A stretch of 64,000 nt of DNA from Planctomycetales bacterium (GCA_028285345.1 JANQPT010000061.1:1-64000), one strand, 5' to 3'. Shown: positions 44,943 to 54,689, numbered from the stretch's first letter. The notes: generated by a model from the letters alone, not told the origin. Numbers and translations: made by a program.

Positions 44943-45707
44943 CTACCCATGCGGCGAGTCGCTGCAAACTAGGAGGGGCAAAGAGAAGCCGATTCTCGTC
45001 CCCTTCCCTTCCTCAGAGTCTAGTGATATCTGTCCCTGATGGCGTTCAACGATCGAGCGACACAGGCCCAGGCCGATCCCCAGTCCGCTGCCCTTCGTCG
45101 TAAAAAAGGGCTCAAAGATTAGCAACTGAATATCAGCTGGAATTCCGCACCCGGAATCCTCGATGACGACATTCACGAAATTGTCGTCGTGCGTGGTTTG
45201 GATCGATAGTTTGCGATCACTCTCGATGCCTGCGGTCGCTTCGACGGCATTGAGCAGCATGTTGACGACGACCTGCGAGATTTGTGTGCGATCGGCGAAA
45301 ACTTCAGACAGCTGCGGATGCAGTTCCAATTCGAGATCGACCTGGTGGTTGTCGAGTTGTTCCTCGACGTAGTTCAACGAATCGGTGACCACATCATTCA
45401 GATTCAACGCAGTCAATTCCAGTGCTTCCTTCTTGCTGTAATTCCTGGCCCGGCTGGCGATTTCGTTGGCCTGCAGCGCGGTGCTGGAAATCTCATGGAG
45501 CAACTCACGCAGTTGTTCTGTTGACAGGCGGCCATTCTCAAGCCGGCGAACGCCGCCGTTGGCGTAATTGGCAATAATGGTGAGCCGCTGCTGGATCTCG
45601 TGAGCCAGCCCGGCGGCCAACTCACCCAGGGCACTCATTCGCTGGGCGTGCTCCAGGTCGATTTCCGGCGTGCTGGGAGTGAGTTGCTGGGGGATGGTAA
45701 TCATCAA
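44943..45707 (-). CDS. Soluble sensor histidine kinase (NtrB/FixL-like transmitter only)
   Basis: A 254-residue histidine kinase with only the transmitter part. The phosphorylated His is in ALGELAAGLAHEIQQRL (His36), the N-box QVVVNMLLNAVEA, G1-box EDSGCGIP, F-box FEPFFTTKGSG and G2-box GIGLGLCRSIVERH. There is no sensor domain, transmembrane helix or receiver, so the signal must come from a partner protein. No response regulator gene is nearby in the window. It converges with the sigma-factor gene with 8 bases between their ends. Start ATG 45707 or the next ATG 45704; GAGG is 9 bases upstream. Confidence 0.9.
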   Translation of the reverse strand: MMITIPQQLTPSTPEIDLEHAQRMSALGELAAGLAHEIQQRLTIIANYANGGVRRLENGRLSTEQLRELLHEISSTALQANEIASRARNYSKKEALELTALNLNDVVTDSLNYVEEQLDNHQVDLELELHPQLSEVFADRTQISQVVVNMLLNAVEATAGIESDRKLSIQTTHDDNFVNVVIEDSGCGIPADIQLLIFEPFFTTKGSGLGIGLGLCRSIVERHQGQISLDSEEGKGTRIGFSLPLLVCSDSPHG

Positions 45708-45939
45708 AGGTGCCTCATGGTCACTGGAGTCGTCAGGAACCAGTGTAACCCCATGGCGTTAGCCAGAAATTCAATGCTTCCTATCTCACTAGACGTCAAA
45801 GAACTCCGATCCGTACGGAGAATCCCCATCTTTTGCGCGCATTTTGGGCGGCGATCCGTAAGGATTCAGGCAAACTGGGCTAAATCCACTGGTGTAAGTC
45901 ACTACTTCCGCTGCGGCGGAGCACCCGCGACTAAACCAA

Positions 45940-46695
45940 TCAGCCAATCCGAGCGATATGGGACATCAGAATCCCCGCAGCCACAGAGACGTTTAGCGAC
46001 GAAAGCTCTCCGCGGGGGGTGAGGCGGCGCACAACATCGCACTGGCTAAGGGTCTTACGGCGAATTCCGCTTTCTTCATTTCCGACCACCAGCAGCCAAT
46101 CGCGGTCCGGCCCAACATCTGCGATGTCCTCTTCAGCATGTTCGGAGGCGCCCAGCACCCAAAGGCCGGCCGATTTCGCCGCCTCGAGTGCTCGACCCAG
46201 ATTGGTCGGCGCCGAAAACGGTACCAGTTCCAAGCCGCCTGATGCGACGTCGTACACCGTCGCGTTCAGCGGCGCCGATCGATCTTTCGTGACCACGATG
46301 CCCGCGACTCCGAAAAAAGCGGCGGTGCGAAAGATGGCGCCGACGTTTTGCGGATCCTGGATGCAGTCCAGCGCGAGCCACAGTCCGTGAGAGTCTCCAT
46401 TCGCCGACGACTTGTCGAACAAGTCCTTCAAATCAACAGGTTGGCGAGGATTAACGATGGCCATCGCGGCGCCGGTTCGGCCGCCCGGCTTGGATTCCAC
46501 CGATTTCGGACGTCTGCGGGAATTTTGGGGAGCCGAGCCGTAGACAACCGAGACACGATTTGCTGCCGCCTGCTCCGCAACCTGTGTCCAGGCACCCTGG
46601 GGACGATTGGTGTTCAGGCGGATTTCGCGAACATCGTGGGCGCGAGTCGCCAGTGCGGCCAGGATGCTGTGGGGATTTCGGAGGTGCAATTGCAC
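45940..46695 (-). CDS. rlmB: SpoU/TrmH-family RNA 2'-O-methyltransferase (RlmB-like)
   Basis: A 251-residue SPOUT methyltransferase, likely 23S rRNA Gm2251 methyltransferase RlmB. An N-terminal RNA-binding substrate domain is at about 1-85. The knotted catalytic domain has motif 1 ALDCIQDPQNVGAIFRTA (about 108-125), motif 2 LLVVGNEESGIRRKTLSQCD and motif 3 LSSLNVSVAAGI at the C-terminus. Start is GTG 46695; the frame is closed by a stop 30 bases upstream, leaving only GTG 46695 or TTG 46689. TrmH or another 2'-O-methyltransferase of the same superfamily cannot be excluded. Confidence 0.88.
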   Translation of the reverse strand: MQLHLRNPHSILAALATRAHDVREIRLNTNRPQGAWTQVAEQAAANRVSVVYGSAPQNSRRRPKSVESKPGGRTGAAMAIVNPRQPVDLKDLFDKSSANGDSHGLWLALDCIQDPQNVGAIFRTAAFFGVAGIVVTKDRSAPLNATVYDVASGGLELVPFSAPTNLGRALEAAKSAGLWVLGASEHAEEDIADVGPDRDWLLVVGNEESGIRRKTLSQCDVVRRLTPRGELSSLNVSVAAGILMSHIARIG

Positions 46696-46921
46696 AGGAC
46701 GCGGACAATCTTGAGCGAAAACTCAATCTTGAGAAGAACGACGGTCGGGTTTGAGCGGACCCTGTTAAGACGCTGAATTGAAAACGATCGTAGCGAAATC
46801 AAAGACTAAGTTCACTGTTGGGCCCAGGAATGACTTTCGGCCGGTCTCTCGGCCAAATGCCGATTGACCGGAAGTCCAACATTTGATGGAGTTTGTGGCG
46901 TCTCAGAATCGTGCGAACCTC
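46696..46921. other. Intergenic region between rlmB and the DUF1501 promoter
   Basis: Part of a 450-base gap between the divergent rlmB and DUF1501 genes. It contains a small palindrome GGCCGGTCTCTCGGCC near 46838 but no gene I can support. The rlmB promoter should be in this stretch. Confidence 0.4.
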
Positions 46922-46950
46922 TTGACAAATCCAGGAGTGTCGATTACTCT
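46922..46950 (+). promoter_or_regulatory. Candidate sigma-70 promoter of DUF1501 gene
   Basis: A perfect -35 TTGACA (46922-46927), a 17-base spacer and a weaker -10 TACTCT (46945-46950). It points toward the DUF1501 gene at 47147 and implies a leader of about 190 bases. By eye only. Confidence 0.4.
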
Positions 46951-47146
46951 TATTGTCACATCAATAACCATTGAAGTGTCCGTGCATCGGCGCTAGCGTC
47001 GATGTAAGAATTATCCACTGCCGGTTGGATAGTTTTGCCCTCACACCTACCGGTCCCCAAGTTTAGAGCCAGGGTCGTCGCAACATTCAACATCATCCGT
47101 TGGGCAGGCGATTGATCAACTGACATTCCGCACAAGGATTCTCCAC

Positions 47147-48496
47147 ATGCTCTCCATCTACGGAAAGAAACAGCGTTTCTGTGACGGCGTCTCCCGTCGT
47201 GGTTTCCTGAAAATTGGCGGGTTTGCGGCCGGCGCTATTGGTGGCTTCGGCTTGCGCGACATTCTTGAAGCGGAAGCGGCAACAGGCACCACCTCCAACC
47301 ACAAGTCAGTGATCAACATCTTTCTGGCCGGCGGTCCCCCACACCAGGATATGTGGGAGATTAAAACCGAGGCTCCGAAAGAGATTCGTGGTGAGTTTAA
47401 TCCGATCAACACCAACGTTTCCGGAATTCAAATTGGCGAGTGCTTTCCCAAAATCGCCTCGATGATGGACAAGATGGCTGTGATTCGCTCGGTGGTCGGT
47501 TGCTCGGGGGGGCACGACTCGTTCCAGTGCTTCTGCGGCTATAACCGCCGCTCGCTGCAGTCGATCGGAGGTCGTCCCAGTATCGGCTCGACAGTGGCGA
47601 AGCTGAAGGGGCCCGTTGATCCCGCCGTTCCCCCGACGGTTGCGCTGGCTGCGAAAACCAGCCATGCACCATGGTCGTATCCAGGAGGACCGGGATTTTT
47701 GGGCGCCGGTTACAAACCGTTTCAGCCGCAAGGCCAAGGGATGGACGACCTGAAGCTGAACAACGTCTCGCTTGATCGATTGTCTGATCGAAAATCACTG
47801 CTCAAGGGGTTGGATGGACTACGTCGCGACGTCGATGCCAGCGGCATGATCGAGGGCATGGACGCGTTTACGCAGGCCGCCTTCGGTGTGTTGACTTCCA
47901 GTAAATTGGTCGACGCTTTGGACATCAGCAAAGAAGATCCCAAACTGCGCGAACGTTACGGCGACGGCAAACCTTACAAGTACCAGTACGACGGGGCTCC
48001 GACCTGCAATGACCATTTACTAATTGCCCGCCGTCTTGTCGAAGTGGGTGTCCGTTCGGTGACGCTCTCCTTCGGACGCTGGGACAGCCACGGGGCGAAC
48101 TTCGATCTGGTCCGCCATCACGGCCCGAGGCTGGACCAAGCTGTAGCGGCTTTGGTGCAGGATCTTGATGAGCGCGGAATGCTGGACGATGTGACCGTCG
48201 TGGTGTGGGGCGAATTTGGTCGAACTCCGCGAATCAACAAAGGGGCCGGCCGCGATCACTGGCCGCGCGTGAGCTGTGCTCTGCTTGCCGGCGGAGGCAT
48301 GCGGACCGGTCAAGCAATCGGTGCGACCAATCGGCTGGGTGAATATGCCCAAGAGCGGCCGGTGGACATGCAAGAGGTCGTGTCGACGATTTACCACAAT
48401 TTGGGAATCGACACGATGACCACAACGCTGTTCGATCCCACTGGACGTCCGCAATTCCTCACCGACATTCGCGAACCGATCCGCGAATTGGTCTGA
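47147..48496 (+). CDS. DUF1501 protein with twin-arginine signal (solitary)
   Basis: A 449-residue DUF1501 protein. Twin-arginine segment [18 protein letters not shown], then [56 protein letters not shown] and [21 protein letters not shown]. The double proline in AGGPPHQD replaces the usual GGPSH, so a metal-site His is shifted relative to the other three DUF1501 copies. ATG 47147 is preceded by AAGGA about 10 bases upstream. No DUF1549/DUF1553 gene is adjacent; a strong terminator follows, so it is monocistronic. Confidence 0.92.
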   Translation: MLSIYGKKQRFCDGVSRRGFLKIGGFAAGAIGGFGLRDILEAEAATGTTSNHKSVINIFLAGGPPHQDMWEIKTEAPKEIRGEFNPINTNVSGIQIGECFPKIASMMDKMAVIRSVVGCSGGHDSFQCFCGYNRRSLQSIGGRPSIGSTVAKLKGPVDPAVPPTVALAAKTSHAPWSYPGGPGFLGAGYKPFQPQGQGMDDLKLNNVSLDRLSDRKSLLKGLDGLRRDVDASGMIEGMDAFTQAAFGVLTSSKLVDALDISKEDPKLRERYGDGKPYKYQYDGAPTCNDHLLIARRLVEVGVRSVTLSFGRWDSHGANFDLVRHHGPRLDQAVAALVQDLDERGMLDDVTVVVWGEFGRTPRINKGAGRDHWPRVSCALLAGGGMRTGQAIGATNRLGEYAQERPVDMQEVVSTIYHNLGIDTMTTTLFDPTGRPQFLTDIREPIRELV

Positions 48497-48524
48497 CAGC
48501 GCTCATTCACCCCGTCAAGCAAAT

Positions 48525-48551
48525 AAACCCCCGGCAGAACCGGGGGTTTTT
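48525..48551 (+). terminator. Strong rho-independent terminator after DUF1501 gene
   Basis: AAACCCCCGG (48525-48534) pairs perfectly with CCGGGGGTTT (48540-48549) around a CAGAA loop, and the stem ends in a T-run. It is 28 bases after the stop at 48496. The complementary strand also has an A-run, so it may serve the convergent gene at 48572-49018 too. Confidence 0.93.
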
Positions 48552-48571
48552 GCTTGGTCGTTATGCAGAAG

Positions 48572-49018
48572 TCAGTCGCCGGCGCCGACTTCCCACGTAT
48601 ACGCCATCTGAATGATTCGCGCTTCGTGCCGTTTGTGGGCGACGAGCATCGACATCCATTCACGGAGTCCAAAGCGAAGGCGTTCGGCGATTTCTTCCAA
48701 ATCGCGTCGCTGCTGAATTTGATTTCGGAAGATATACAATTCATCGAACAGGGACTCTCGCTCCTCGTGCAGTTCGTCGACCTGCCGAGACCAATTCGGA
48801 TATTCCTCCAAAACGTCGCCGAGATACTCTCCGTGGTCGTCGTTGATATCGCTGGGAAGCGTATCCAACAGGGCGTTGAGCACTGCCAGTAGCCACCGGC
48901 GGGTGTCGCGGTTGGGCGGCTCTTCCAGTAAGTCCCGCAGGTCACCCAACAAGATATATTCCAGCGCCATATTGTCCTGGTCGGATCGTCGCGGATGGGG
49001 TTGATAAGAACTCGACAT
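48572..49018 (-). CDS. Hypothetical acidic helical protein (148 aa)
   Basis: A 148-residue soluble protein of unknown family. It is helix-rich and acidic, with LGDLRDLLEEPPNRDTRRWLLAVLNALLD near the N-terminus (key features: paired Leu, R-D-T-R-R-W) and a probable coiled segment ELHEERESLFDELYIFRNQI at about 85-105, followed by a basic helix LRFGLREWMSMLVAHKRHE. GAGGGA lies about 5 bases before ATG 49018, a better start than the upstream in-frame ATG at 49075. It converges with the DUF1501 gene and shares the terminator region. Confidence 0.65.
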   Translation of the reverse strand: MSSSYQPHPRRSDQDNMALEYILLGDLRDLLEEPPNRDTRRWLLAVLNALLDTLPSDINDDHGEYLGDVLEEYPNWSRQVDELHEERESLFDELYIFRNQIQQRRDLEEIAERLRFGLREWMSMLVAHKRHEARIIQMAYTWEVGAGD

Positions 49019-49725
49019 TGGTTTCCCTCCTCTGGTCACTTGGCCCGGTCCGCAATAGACGGCGCACGCCGACAATTGTGTAAATCGGTGGGAGTCCTGC
49101 CGTGCCTATCACTGCAAGGCGGACGCCCGCCAACATCACTTCTTAACTCAGTGTCGGAAGCGCTGTGTGTGTGGGATGATCTGCGGAGAAATTCCCTGTT
49201 GGATCAATGTCGTTCAACGGATTCCAGCAACGGGATGAATTGAACAATATATGGTTGCTGTCAGAACCGCGATTGATTCTTGGCTGCGATATGCAAATCA
49301 GGAGATGTTGACTGTCGGAGCTGGTCACCTGCACCCGAAGCTAAGCCATAGACTAAGAAACGTGTCATCCGTTGTCAAATTTTTTTTGGGAAATGTCGGT
49401 GTCATCTCCGGTTGCCAATCTCCAAGGATGCAACGAGCGCACCGGTGGCCTGAAACTTGCGAGCGACAGGATAGCCGCGGCAGCACCGAGGGGTTATGCT
49501 GTTCAGTAGTCTGCTGTCAGAGCTTAGTTTTAGGGTGTTCCCTCGAATAAGCAGCACGAAACCCTACCGAATTCTTGTTCTCGTCACGATGAATCATCCG
49601 AATTCTAAGACTTGACGCTCCACTCGTGACGACGTCGTCGAAATCAATCGCCACTCCGCTGCCACGGTGCCGTTGAAAACGGTCGTTTACCGCAGTCTTG
49701 CCGAGGCCGGAAGGAGTCATTGCCC
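49019..49725. other. Gene-poor region
   Basis: About 700 bases between the divergent hypothetical gene and the redoxin gene. Open frames here have no recognisable domain and low-complexity Cys/Arg-rich translations. An 8-T run lies at about 49380. AAGGAG at 49711 belongs to the next gene. Nothing else was recognised. Confidence 0.5.
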
Positions 49726-51519
49726 ATGTCGCGAAACCGAATCGTTTTGTGTGGTTTGTCGGTGTTGATTACTCTGGCACTCACTGTACGTCCTGCCGAG
49801 GCAGCGGAGACGCAGGCTCCAAAAATCGGCGAGCAAATCACCAATCTGGAATTCAAGGATATTCGCTACTTGCCGCGGACTCTGAGAGACTTCGAAAACA
49901 AGCGGGCCTTCGTCATTGTTTGCGGCAACTCGACCTGCCCCTTGGTGCAGCGTTACCTTCCCACCATTAAGCGGCTGGAGAAGAAATACCGGTCGCAGCA
50001 GGTTCAATTCTTGCTGCTGAACGTCAGTCCCGGCGATTCTTTTTTGGAGATGTCGGAGTTCGCCGTCAGACACGAGATTGACTTCCCAGCCGTCAAGGAT
50101 AGCGATAGTTCTTGCGTGGCGGCATTGGGGGTGACGCGGACGCCTGAAGCAGTGGTGCTGGATGCCGAGCACCGGTTGCGCTATCGAGGTCGCATCAACG
50201 ACCAATACCGCATCGGCGGAGCACTGCCCAAGGCGACGCATGAGTATTTGGCCGATGCGATCGACGCCGTGCTGAGTGGCAAGCAGGTCGCCGTTGCGCA
50301 GACTCCGGTCGACGGCTGCTTAATCAGTCCCCCGGCAAAGATCGAAAGTGACGAGACAATCACTTACGCCGAACATGTCGAACCGATCATCCGCAAGCAC
50401 TGCGTCGAATGTCACCGCGCCGGCACCGAAGCGCCGTTCGGGCTGGCTGATTACGATGAGGTAGCTGCGCAGGGTGAAATGATCGCCGAAGTCGTTTCGG
50501 ACGGACGCATGCCCCCCCGTTTCGCAGGAAAACACTTTAAGGAATTCTACAATCTGCGCGGCATGTCTTCGCAGGAGCGCGACATCATCCGGCAGTGGGT
50601 CGCCGACGAAATGCCGCGCGGCAAATATGGCAAGCAGGGTCCGCCGGCCCCGGTCGAACCGGTCCCCGACAGTTGGGTGATCGGCGAGCCGGACTTGGTG
50701 CTCACCATGGTCGAGACGCACGACCTGCCGGCGGACGGATACATCGATTACAAGTATGTCACCTTGCCGCACGTTTTCACTGAGGATATGTGGGTGCAGG
50801 CGATTCAGATTCTGCCTGACAATCCGCGTGTGGTGCATCACTGCAACATTTTAACGTTGCCGCTGAGCGGCGACTGGCGGAAAGCGGGTTTTGTGACCGG
50901 CAAAGTCCCCGGCAGCGGGCCGCTGACATTGGCCGACGGGGTTGCGCAGCGCATCCCGGCGCGGAGCGTGTTGGCGATGCAAATTCATTACACGTCGACC
51001 GGCAAGCCAGAGCAGAGCCGGATATCGGTCGGTTTCCGCTTTGCCCGCGAGAAAGTGAAAAAGGAGTTTCGGCATGTTTTGATCAAAAGCAGCGACTTCG
51101 CGATACCCCCCGGAGCGGCGAACCATAAGGTCACATCCTCGGTGAAACTCAATCAAGCGACTCACGGATTCGGGCTGTTCACACATATGCATCTGCGGGG
51201 CAAGGACATGACTTACCTGGCCCACTATCCTGACGGGAAGACCGAGACCTTGCTGGTCATTCCCAACTACAACTTTGATTGGCAAATGGGTTATCGCTGG
51301 AAACCGCACACGAAGCTGTTTCCCGCCGGCACGCGGTTTGAAGTGGTCGCCCATTTTGACAACTCGACGTTCAACCCATTCAATCCCGATCCGACCGATA
51401 CCGTGCGCGAGGGCCAGCAGACTTACCATGAGATGATGTACGGCTTTTATTTCTATACGCATGCCGATGAGAATCTGAATCTTCGAATCGATCCCAAGAC
51501 GGGGCATGTTCTGAAATAG
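49726..51519 (+). CDS. Redoxin + c-type haem + PHM-like copper monooxygenase fusion
   Basis: A 597-residue exported protein with three parts. Signal peptide about 1-26. A redoxin (thioredoxin-fold) domain at about 33-195 with CGNSTCPLVQRY (Cys66 and Cys71). A short cytochrome c-like part with KHCVECHRAG (Cys226, Cys229, His230). A C-terminal domain resembling copper type II, ascorbate-dependent monooxygenases: VVHHCNIL (His371-His372), QIHYTS (His421), FTHMHLRG (His487, His489) and a Met-Met near 570, the counterparts of both copper sites in PHM. All presumed ligands are present. ATG 49726 has AAGGAG 9 bases upstream; TTG 49720 is too close to it. Substrate is unknown; the architecture suggests an extracytoplasmic redox enzyme. 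Confidence 0.85.
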   Translation: MSRNRIVLCGLSVLITLALTVRPAEAAETQAPKIGEQITNLEFKDIRYLPRTLRDFENKRAFVIVCGNSTCPLVQRYLPTIKRLEKKYRSQQVQFLLLNVSPGDSFLEMSEFAVRHEIDFPAVKDSDSSCVAALGVTRTPEAVVLDAEHRLRYRGRINDQYRIGGALPKATHEYLADAIDAVLSGKQVAVAQTPVDGCLISPPAKIESDETITYAEHVEPIIRKHCVECHRAGTEAPFGLADYDEVAAQGEMIAEVVSDGRMPPRFAGKHFKEFYNLRGMSSQERDIIRQWVADEMPRGKYGKQGPPAPVEPVPDSWVIGEPDLVLTMVETHDLPADGYIDYKYVTLPHVFTEDMWVQAIQILPDNPRVVHHCNILTLPLSGDWRKAGFVTGKVPGSGPLTLADGVAQRIPARSVLAMQIHYTSTGKPEQSRISVGFRFAREKVKKEFRHVLIKSSDFAIPPGAANHKVTSSVKLNQATHGFGLFTHMHLRGKDMTYLAHYPDGKTETLLVIPNYNFDWQMGYRWKPHTKLFPAGTRFEVVAHFDNSTFNPFNPDPTDTVREGQQTYHEMMYGFYFYTHADENLNLRIDPKTGHVLK

Positions 51520-51617
51520 CACGTCGACAATTTTTCAGCCGCTGTGCTGATTCGTGTTGCCAACGACGGCAGGACGATTGACATCACGCATTCGACTCAC
51601 ACCGGGAGGAGACCACG

Positions 51618-53255
51618 ATGATTCGACGTTCAATTCACGGACTGCTGTTGCTGCTGACGTTTTTGGCTGCGGACGCTGTTGCGGACGATCCGAAACCGCT
51701 CGTTCGCTTCGCCGCCATGGGCGATGTCCCCTACGCCCCCGAAGAAGACATTCTGCTGCCCAAACAAATCGCAGAGCTTCCCGCTGAAGCGGAGTTCTTG
51801 ATCCACGTTGGCGACATCAAGCGGGGGAGCGTCGACTGCACCGAGGACATCTACGCCAAAGTCGCCGGTATGCTGGGTAAATCGAAGCCGCCCGCCTTTA
51901 TCGTTCCGGGTGACAACGAGTGGAACGACTGTGCCGATCCCGATTCCGCATGGGAACTGTGGAAGAAGCACTTCATGCACTTCGACGCGAAGTGGAAACA
52001 CGGGTTAAACGTGGCCCGCCAGAAGGAACTTCCAGAGAATTTCGCGTTCGTGCGTGGCGGCGTGTTGTTTGTCGGGATCAACCTGGTCGGTGGACGCGTG
52101 CATGACCGCGAGGAATGGGATCGGCGGCACAAGCTCGATCTCGAATGGATTCAGCAGCAAATCAAGAAGGCGGGGGACACAATTTCGAGCCTCGTGATCT
52201 TCGGCCACGCGCGTCCGGCGGGCAAACATGACGATTTCTTTAAGCCGTTCATGAAAGTCGCCAAGGATTTCGGCAAGCCGATTCTGTATCTGCAGGGTGA
52301 CGGTCATGTCTGGATACACGACCGGCCGTTTGACCAGAAGAATATCCTCCGCGTACAGGTTGATCGGGGTGGTATCGCGCCGCCGGTGCTGGTGACGGTC
52401 ACTGACGATCCAGAGCAACCGTTCCAGTTCGATCGTCGAAAACCGAAAGCCGATGCCAAGGACGCGGCGCAGAAGATCCTGGACGACTCCCAGCCGGCGG
52501 CGGCGCGAAGGAAGATCGTCGAAGCGACCGGCGACGCGTCGGTCGAGATTCTCAACGCGATGGTCGCCGATCTCAAGCCGGGGACCAAAGAGGAATATCG
52601 GCGAATCCCTTGGATTTGGCGTGTGACGGTGGCTACCGGCAAACGCCGCAACACGGACGAAATCGAGCGGATCTTGGACGCCTCACTCCCCAAAGAAGGC
52701 GCCCCGCTGCACGATTGGCAAGCGGTGGTCGTCGGCGGAGGGATCATTAACGGTATTACCATCGGCGGCGAGTGGCCGCACGAGAAACTGGCGGGCCTGT
52801 TTCAAGTCAATCCACGGCTCAAGGCCCGCTGGGATCGTGCGCTTGAGTTGGCCGCAGTAATGGCGGATGACGAGACGGTCCCGACGCCGACGCGCTACGA
52901 CGCACTGCGAATGATCGCGCTGCGTCCCTGGAGCGAAGCCGGCGGGCAGTTGTTCGGCTATCTCACCAAGGGCACGCACAATGAATTGCAGCAAGCGGCG
53001 ATCAGCGGGCTGGGCGATATGCCCTCGCCGCACGTGGCGCAGGCATTGCTGTCAGGGTACGAGCATTACAGCAAGTCAAACCGCAATTTCGCCCTCGATG
53101 CGCTGCTGAGAGATGTTGAGCGTGCGTCAGCGCTGTTGGACGCGATCGAAGCGGGGCGGGTCTCCGCGAACGATTTGGGCGAAACACGGATTCAAAAACT
53201 GCTCTCCATCGGCGATAATAATCAGCGTGCCCGTGCCAAGTCGCTGCTGAAGTAG
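51618..53255 (+). CDS. Secreted metallophosphoesterase with helical C-terminal domain
   Basis: A 545-residue exported protein. Signal peptide about 1-23. A calcineurin-like phosphoesterase domain is at about 28-270: FAAMGDVPYAPEED (motif I-like, missing the usual D-x-H of many members), LIHVGDIKRG, VPGDNEWNDC (metal Asn region), VIFGHARPAG and YLQGDGHVWIH. Residues about 280-545 are helical, with HEAT-like repetition. The dinuclear-metal motifs are largely present, so hydrolysis is plausible; substrate unknown. ATG 51618 is preceded by GGGAGGAG. The stop codon TAG lies inside the GTAG head of a REP palindrome. Probably co-transcribed after the redoxin fusion. Confidence 0.85.
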   Translation: MIRRSIHGLLLLLTFLAADAVADDPKPLVRFAAMGDVPYAPEEDILLPKQIAELPAEAEFLIHVGDIKRGSVDCTEDIYAKVAGMLGKSKPPAFIVPGDNEWNDCADPDSAWELWKKHFMHFDAKWKHGLNVARQKELPENFAFVRGGVLFVGINLVGGRVHDREEWDRRHKLDLEWIQQQIKKAGDTISSLVIFGHARPAGKHDDFFKPFMKVAKDFGKPILYLQGDGHVWIHDRPFDQKNILRVQVDRGGIAPPVLVTVTDDPEQPFQFDRRKPKADAKDAAQKILDDSQPAAARRKIVEATGDASVEILNAMVADLKPGTKEEYRRIPWIWRVTVATGKRRNTDEIERILDASLPKEGAPLHDWQAVVVGGGIINGITIGGEWPHEKLAGLFQVNPRLKARWDRALELAAVMADDETVPTPTRYDALRMIALRPWSEAGGQLFGYLTKGTHNELQQAAISGLGDMPSPHVAQALLSGYEHYSKSNRNFALDALLRDVERASALLDAIEAGRVSANDLGETRIQKLLSIGDNNQRARAKSLLK

Positions 53256-53322
53256 GGTCCGCTGTGCGGACCGAAAACGACAACCGTCACATCACTGAAA
53301 GGCTCCGCACAGCGGACCCTAC
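53252..53322. repeat. BIME-like inverted pair of REP palindromes, family A
   Basis: GTAGGGTCCGCTGTGCGGA (53252-53270) and its perfect reverse complement (53304-53322), 19 bases each. Each arm consists of a GTAGGG head and a small hairpin (TCCGC, loop TGT, GCGGA). The left arm begins in the last codon-stop of the metallophosphoesterase, whose TAG is part of the GTAG head. The right arm ends 24 bases before the DUF1501 gene. Confidence 0.88.
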
Positions 53323-53346
53323 GGGGAGAGATCGGAGTCGCCCATT

Positions 53347-54684
53347 ATGAAGATGTTTCGCTCAGCATCTCGCCATTCGCGTCGCCGTGTGCTGCAACTC
53401 GGCGCATTAGGTGGTTTCGGACTGACTTTGCCTCGCCTGTTCGCGGCGGAGAATTCGCAGCCGCCGCAAACCTCGAAGATCAAATCCTGCATCCTGAGCT
53501 TCTACTACGGCGGACCGAGCCATATCGACACGTTCGATCCCAAACCGCGGGCGCCGGCTTCCGTACGGGGGGAATTCGCCACGATTGAAACCGCCGCTCC
53601 GGGTGTGTTCATCGGCGAACACCACCGCATGACCGCCCGCGTGATGGACCGCGTCGCGATTGTGCGGAGCATGCACCATTCGATGCGGAATCACAATTCC
53701 GCTGCCGCGGAAGCACTCTGCGGGCGGATTTCGGGGGGCGGTGATCTGGAACTGCTCGCCGACAACGCGCTGAGCTTTCCGTGTTACGGAGCGGCGCTGA
53801 GTTACATGTGGCGAGACGAGCAGTTGGAACTCCCGTCCGTCGCCCTGCCCCACGTGATGTACAACGTTGTGCAATTGCCGGGACAGTCGGCCGGGTTTCT
53901 CGGCTCGGCGTATCAACCGTTTCAGATCGAGAAGGATCCCAACGCCGCCGACTTTAATGTGCAGACGTTGAATCTACCGAGCGAAGTCTCCGGGGACCGT
54001 TTGGCACAGCGACGGCAGTTGGTTGCGGCGATGGATGACAACACGCCCTCCTCTGACCTGAACACGTATTACGAGACGGCGTTTTCGCTGCTGAATTCAG
54101 AAGCGGTCCGCCGCAGCTTGCGAATCGGCGACGAGCCGGACGCGGTCCGCGAGCGTTACGGCCGTAACCGTTTTGGGCAGAGCCTGCTGCTGGCGCGGCG
54201 GTTGGTCGAAGGAGGTGTGCGGTTCGTGACCGCCTACGACGGCATCACCAATTGCCAAACCTGCAACTGGGACAGCCACGCCGACAACTTCGCCCGCCAC
54301 CGCGACGTGTTGATTCCGCCGACCGACCAGGGCTTCGCGGCGCTGATTGAGGATCTGGATGAGCGCGGCCTGTTGGACGAAACGTTGGTGATCGCCTTAG
54401 GCGAGTTCGGCCGTACTCCGCGGATCAACGGCGGCAGCGGCCGCGACCACTGGCCCGATTGCTTTCACGTGTTGCTGGCCGGCGGCGGCATTCGCGGCGG
54501 CTCGGTCTACGGCGCCAGCGACAAGATCGGAGCGTATCCCGAAACCGACGCGGTCACCCCGGGCGATCTGGCGGCGACGCTGTTTAGCCGTTTCGGCATT
54601 GATCCGGCGACAGAGATTCACGACATCACTGGGCGGCCGTATCGGCTGGCGGAGGGGCGGGCGCTGGCGGGGTTGTTTGGGTGA
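53347..54684 (+). CDS. DUF1501 protein with twin-arginine signal, flanked by REP pairs
   Basis: A 445-residue DUF1501 protein. Twin-arginine stretch HSRRRVLQLGALGGFGLTL, then CILSFYYGGPSHIDTFDPKP, RSMHHSMRNHNSAAA, YDGITNCQTCNWDSHADNF and [20 protein letters not shown]. The pattern resembles the other copies but an extra C-x2-C (CQTC) is present in the domain's central loop. No DUF1549/DUF1553 gene is next to it. It is bracketed by two nearly identical inverted REP pairs (53252-53322 and 54690-54760). ATG 53347 has GGAG about 9 bases upstream. Confidence 0.92.
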   Translation: MKMFRSASRHSRRRVLQLGALGGFGLTLPRLFAAENSQPPQTSKIKSCILSFYYGGPSHIDTFDPKPRAPASVRGEFATIETAAPGVFIGEHHRMTARVMDRVAIVRSMHHSMRNHNSAAAEALCGRISGGGDLELLADNALSFPCYGAALSYMWRDEQLELPSVALPHVMYNVVQLPGQSAGFLGSAYQPFQIEKDPNAADFNVQTLNLPSEVSGDRLAQRRQLVAAMDDNTPSSDLNTYYETAFSLLNSEAVRRSLRIGDEPDAVRERYGRNRFGQSLLLARRLVEGGVRFVTAYDGITNCQTCNWDSHADNFARHRDVLIPPTDQGFAALIEDLDERGLLDETLVIALGEFGRTPRINGGSGRDHWPDCFHVLLAGGGIRGGSVYGASDKIGAYPETDAVTPGDLAATLFSRFGIDPATEIHDITGRPYRLAEGRALAGLFG

Positions 54685-54689
54685 GCGGC

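Noticed and set aside
49251-49550. 99-residue plus-strand frame
   Set aside because: Cys/Arg-rich without domain or ribosome site.
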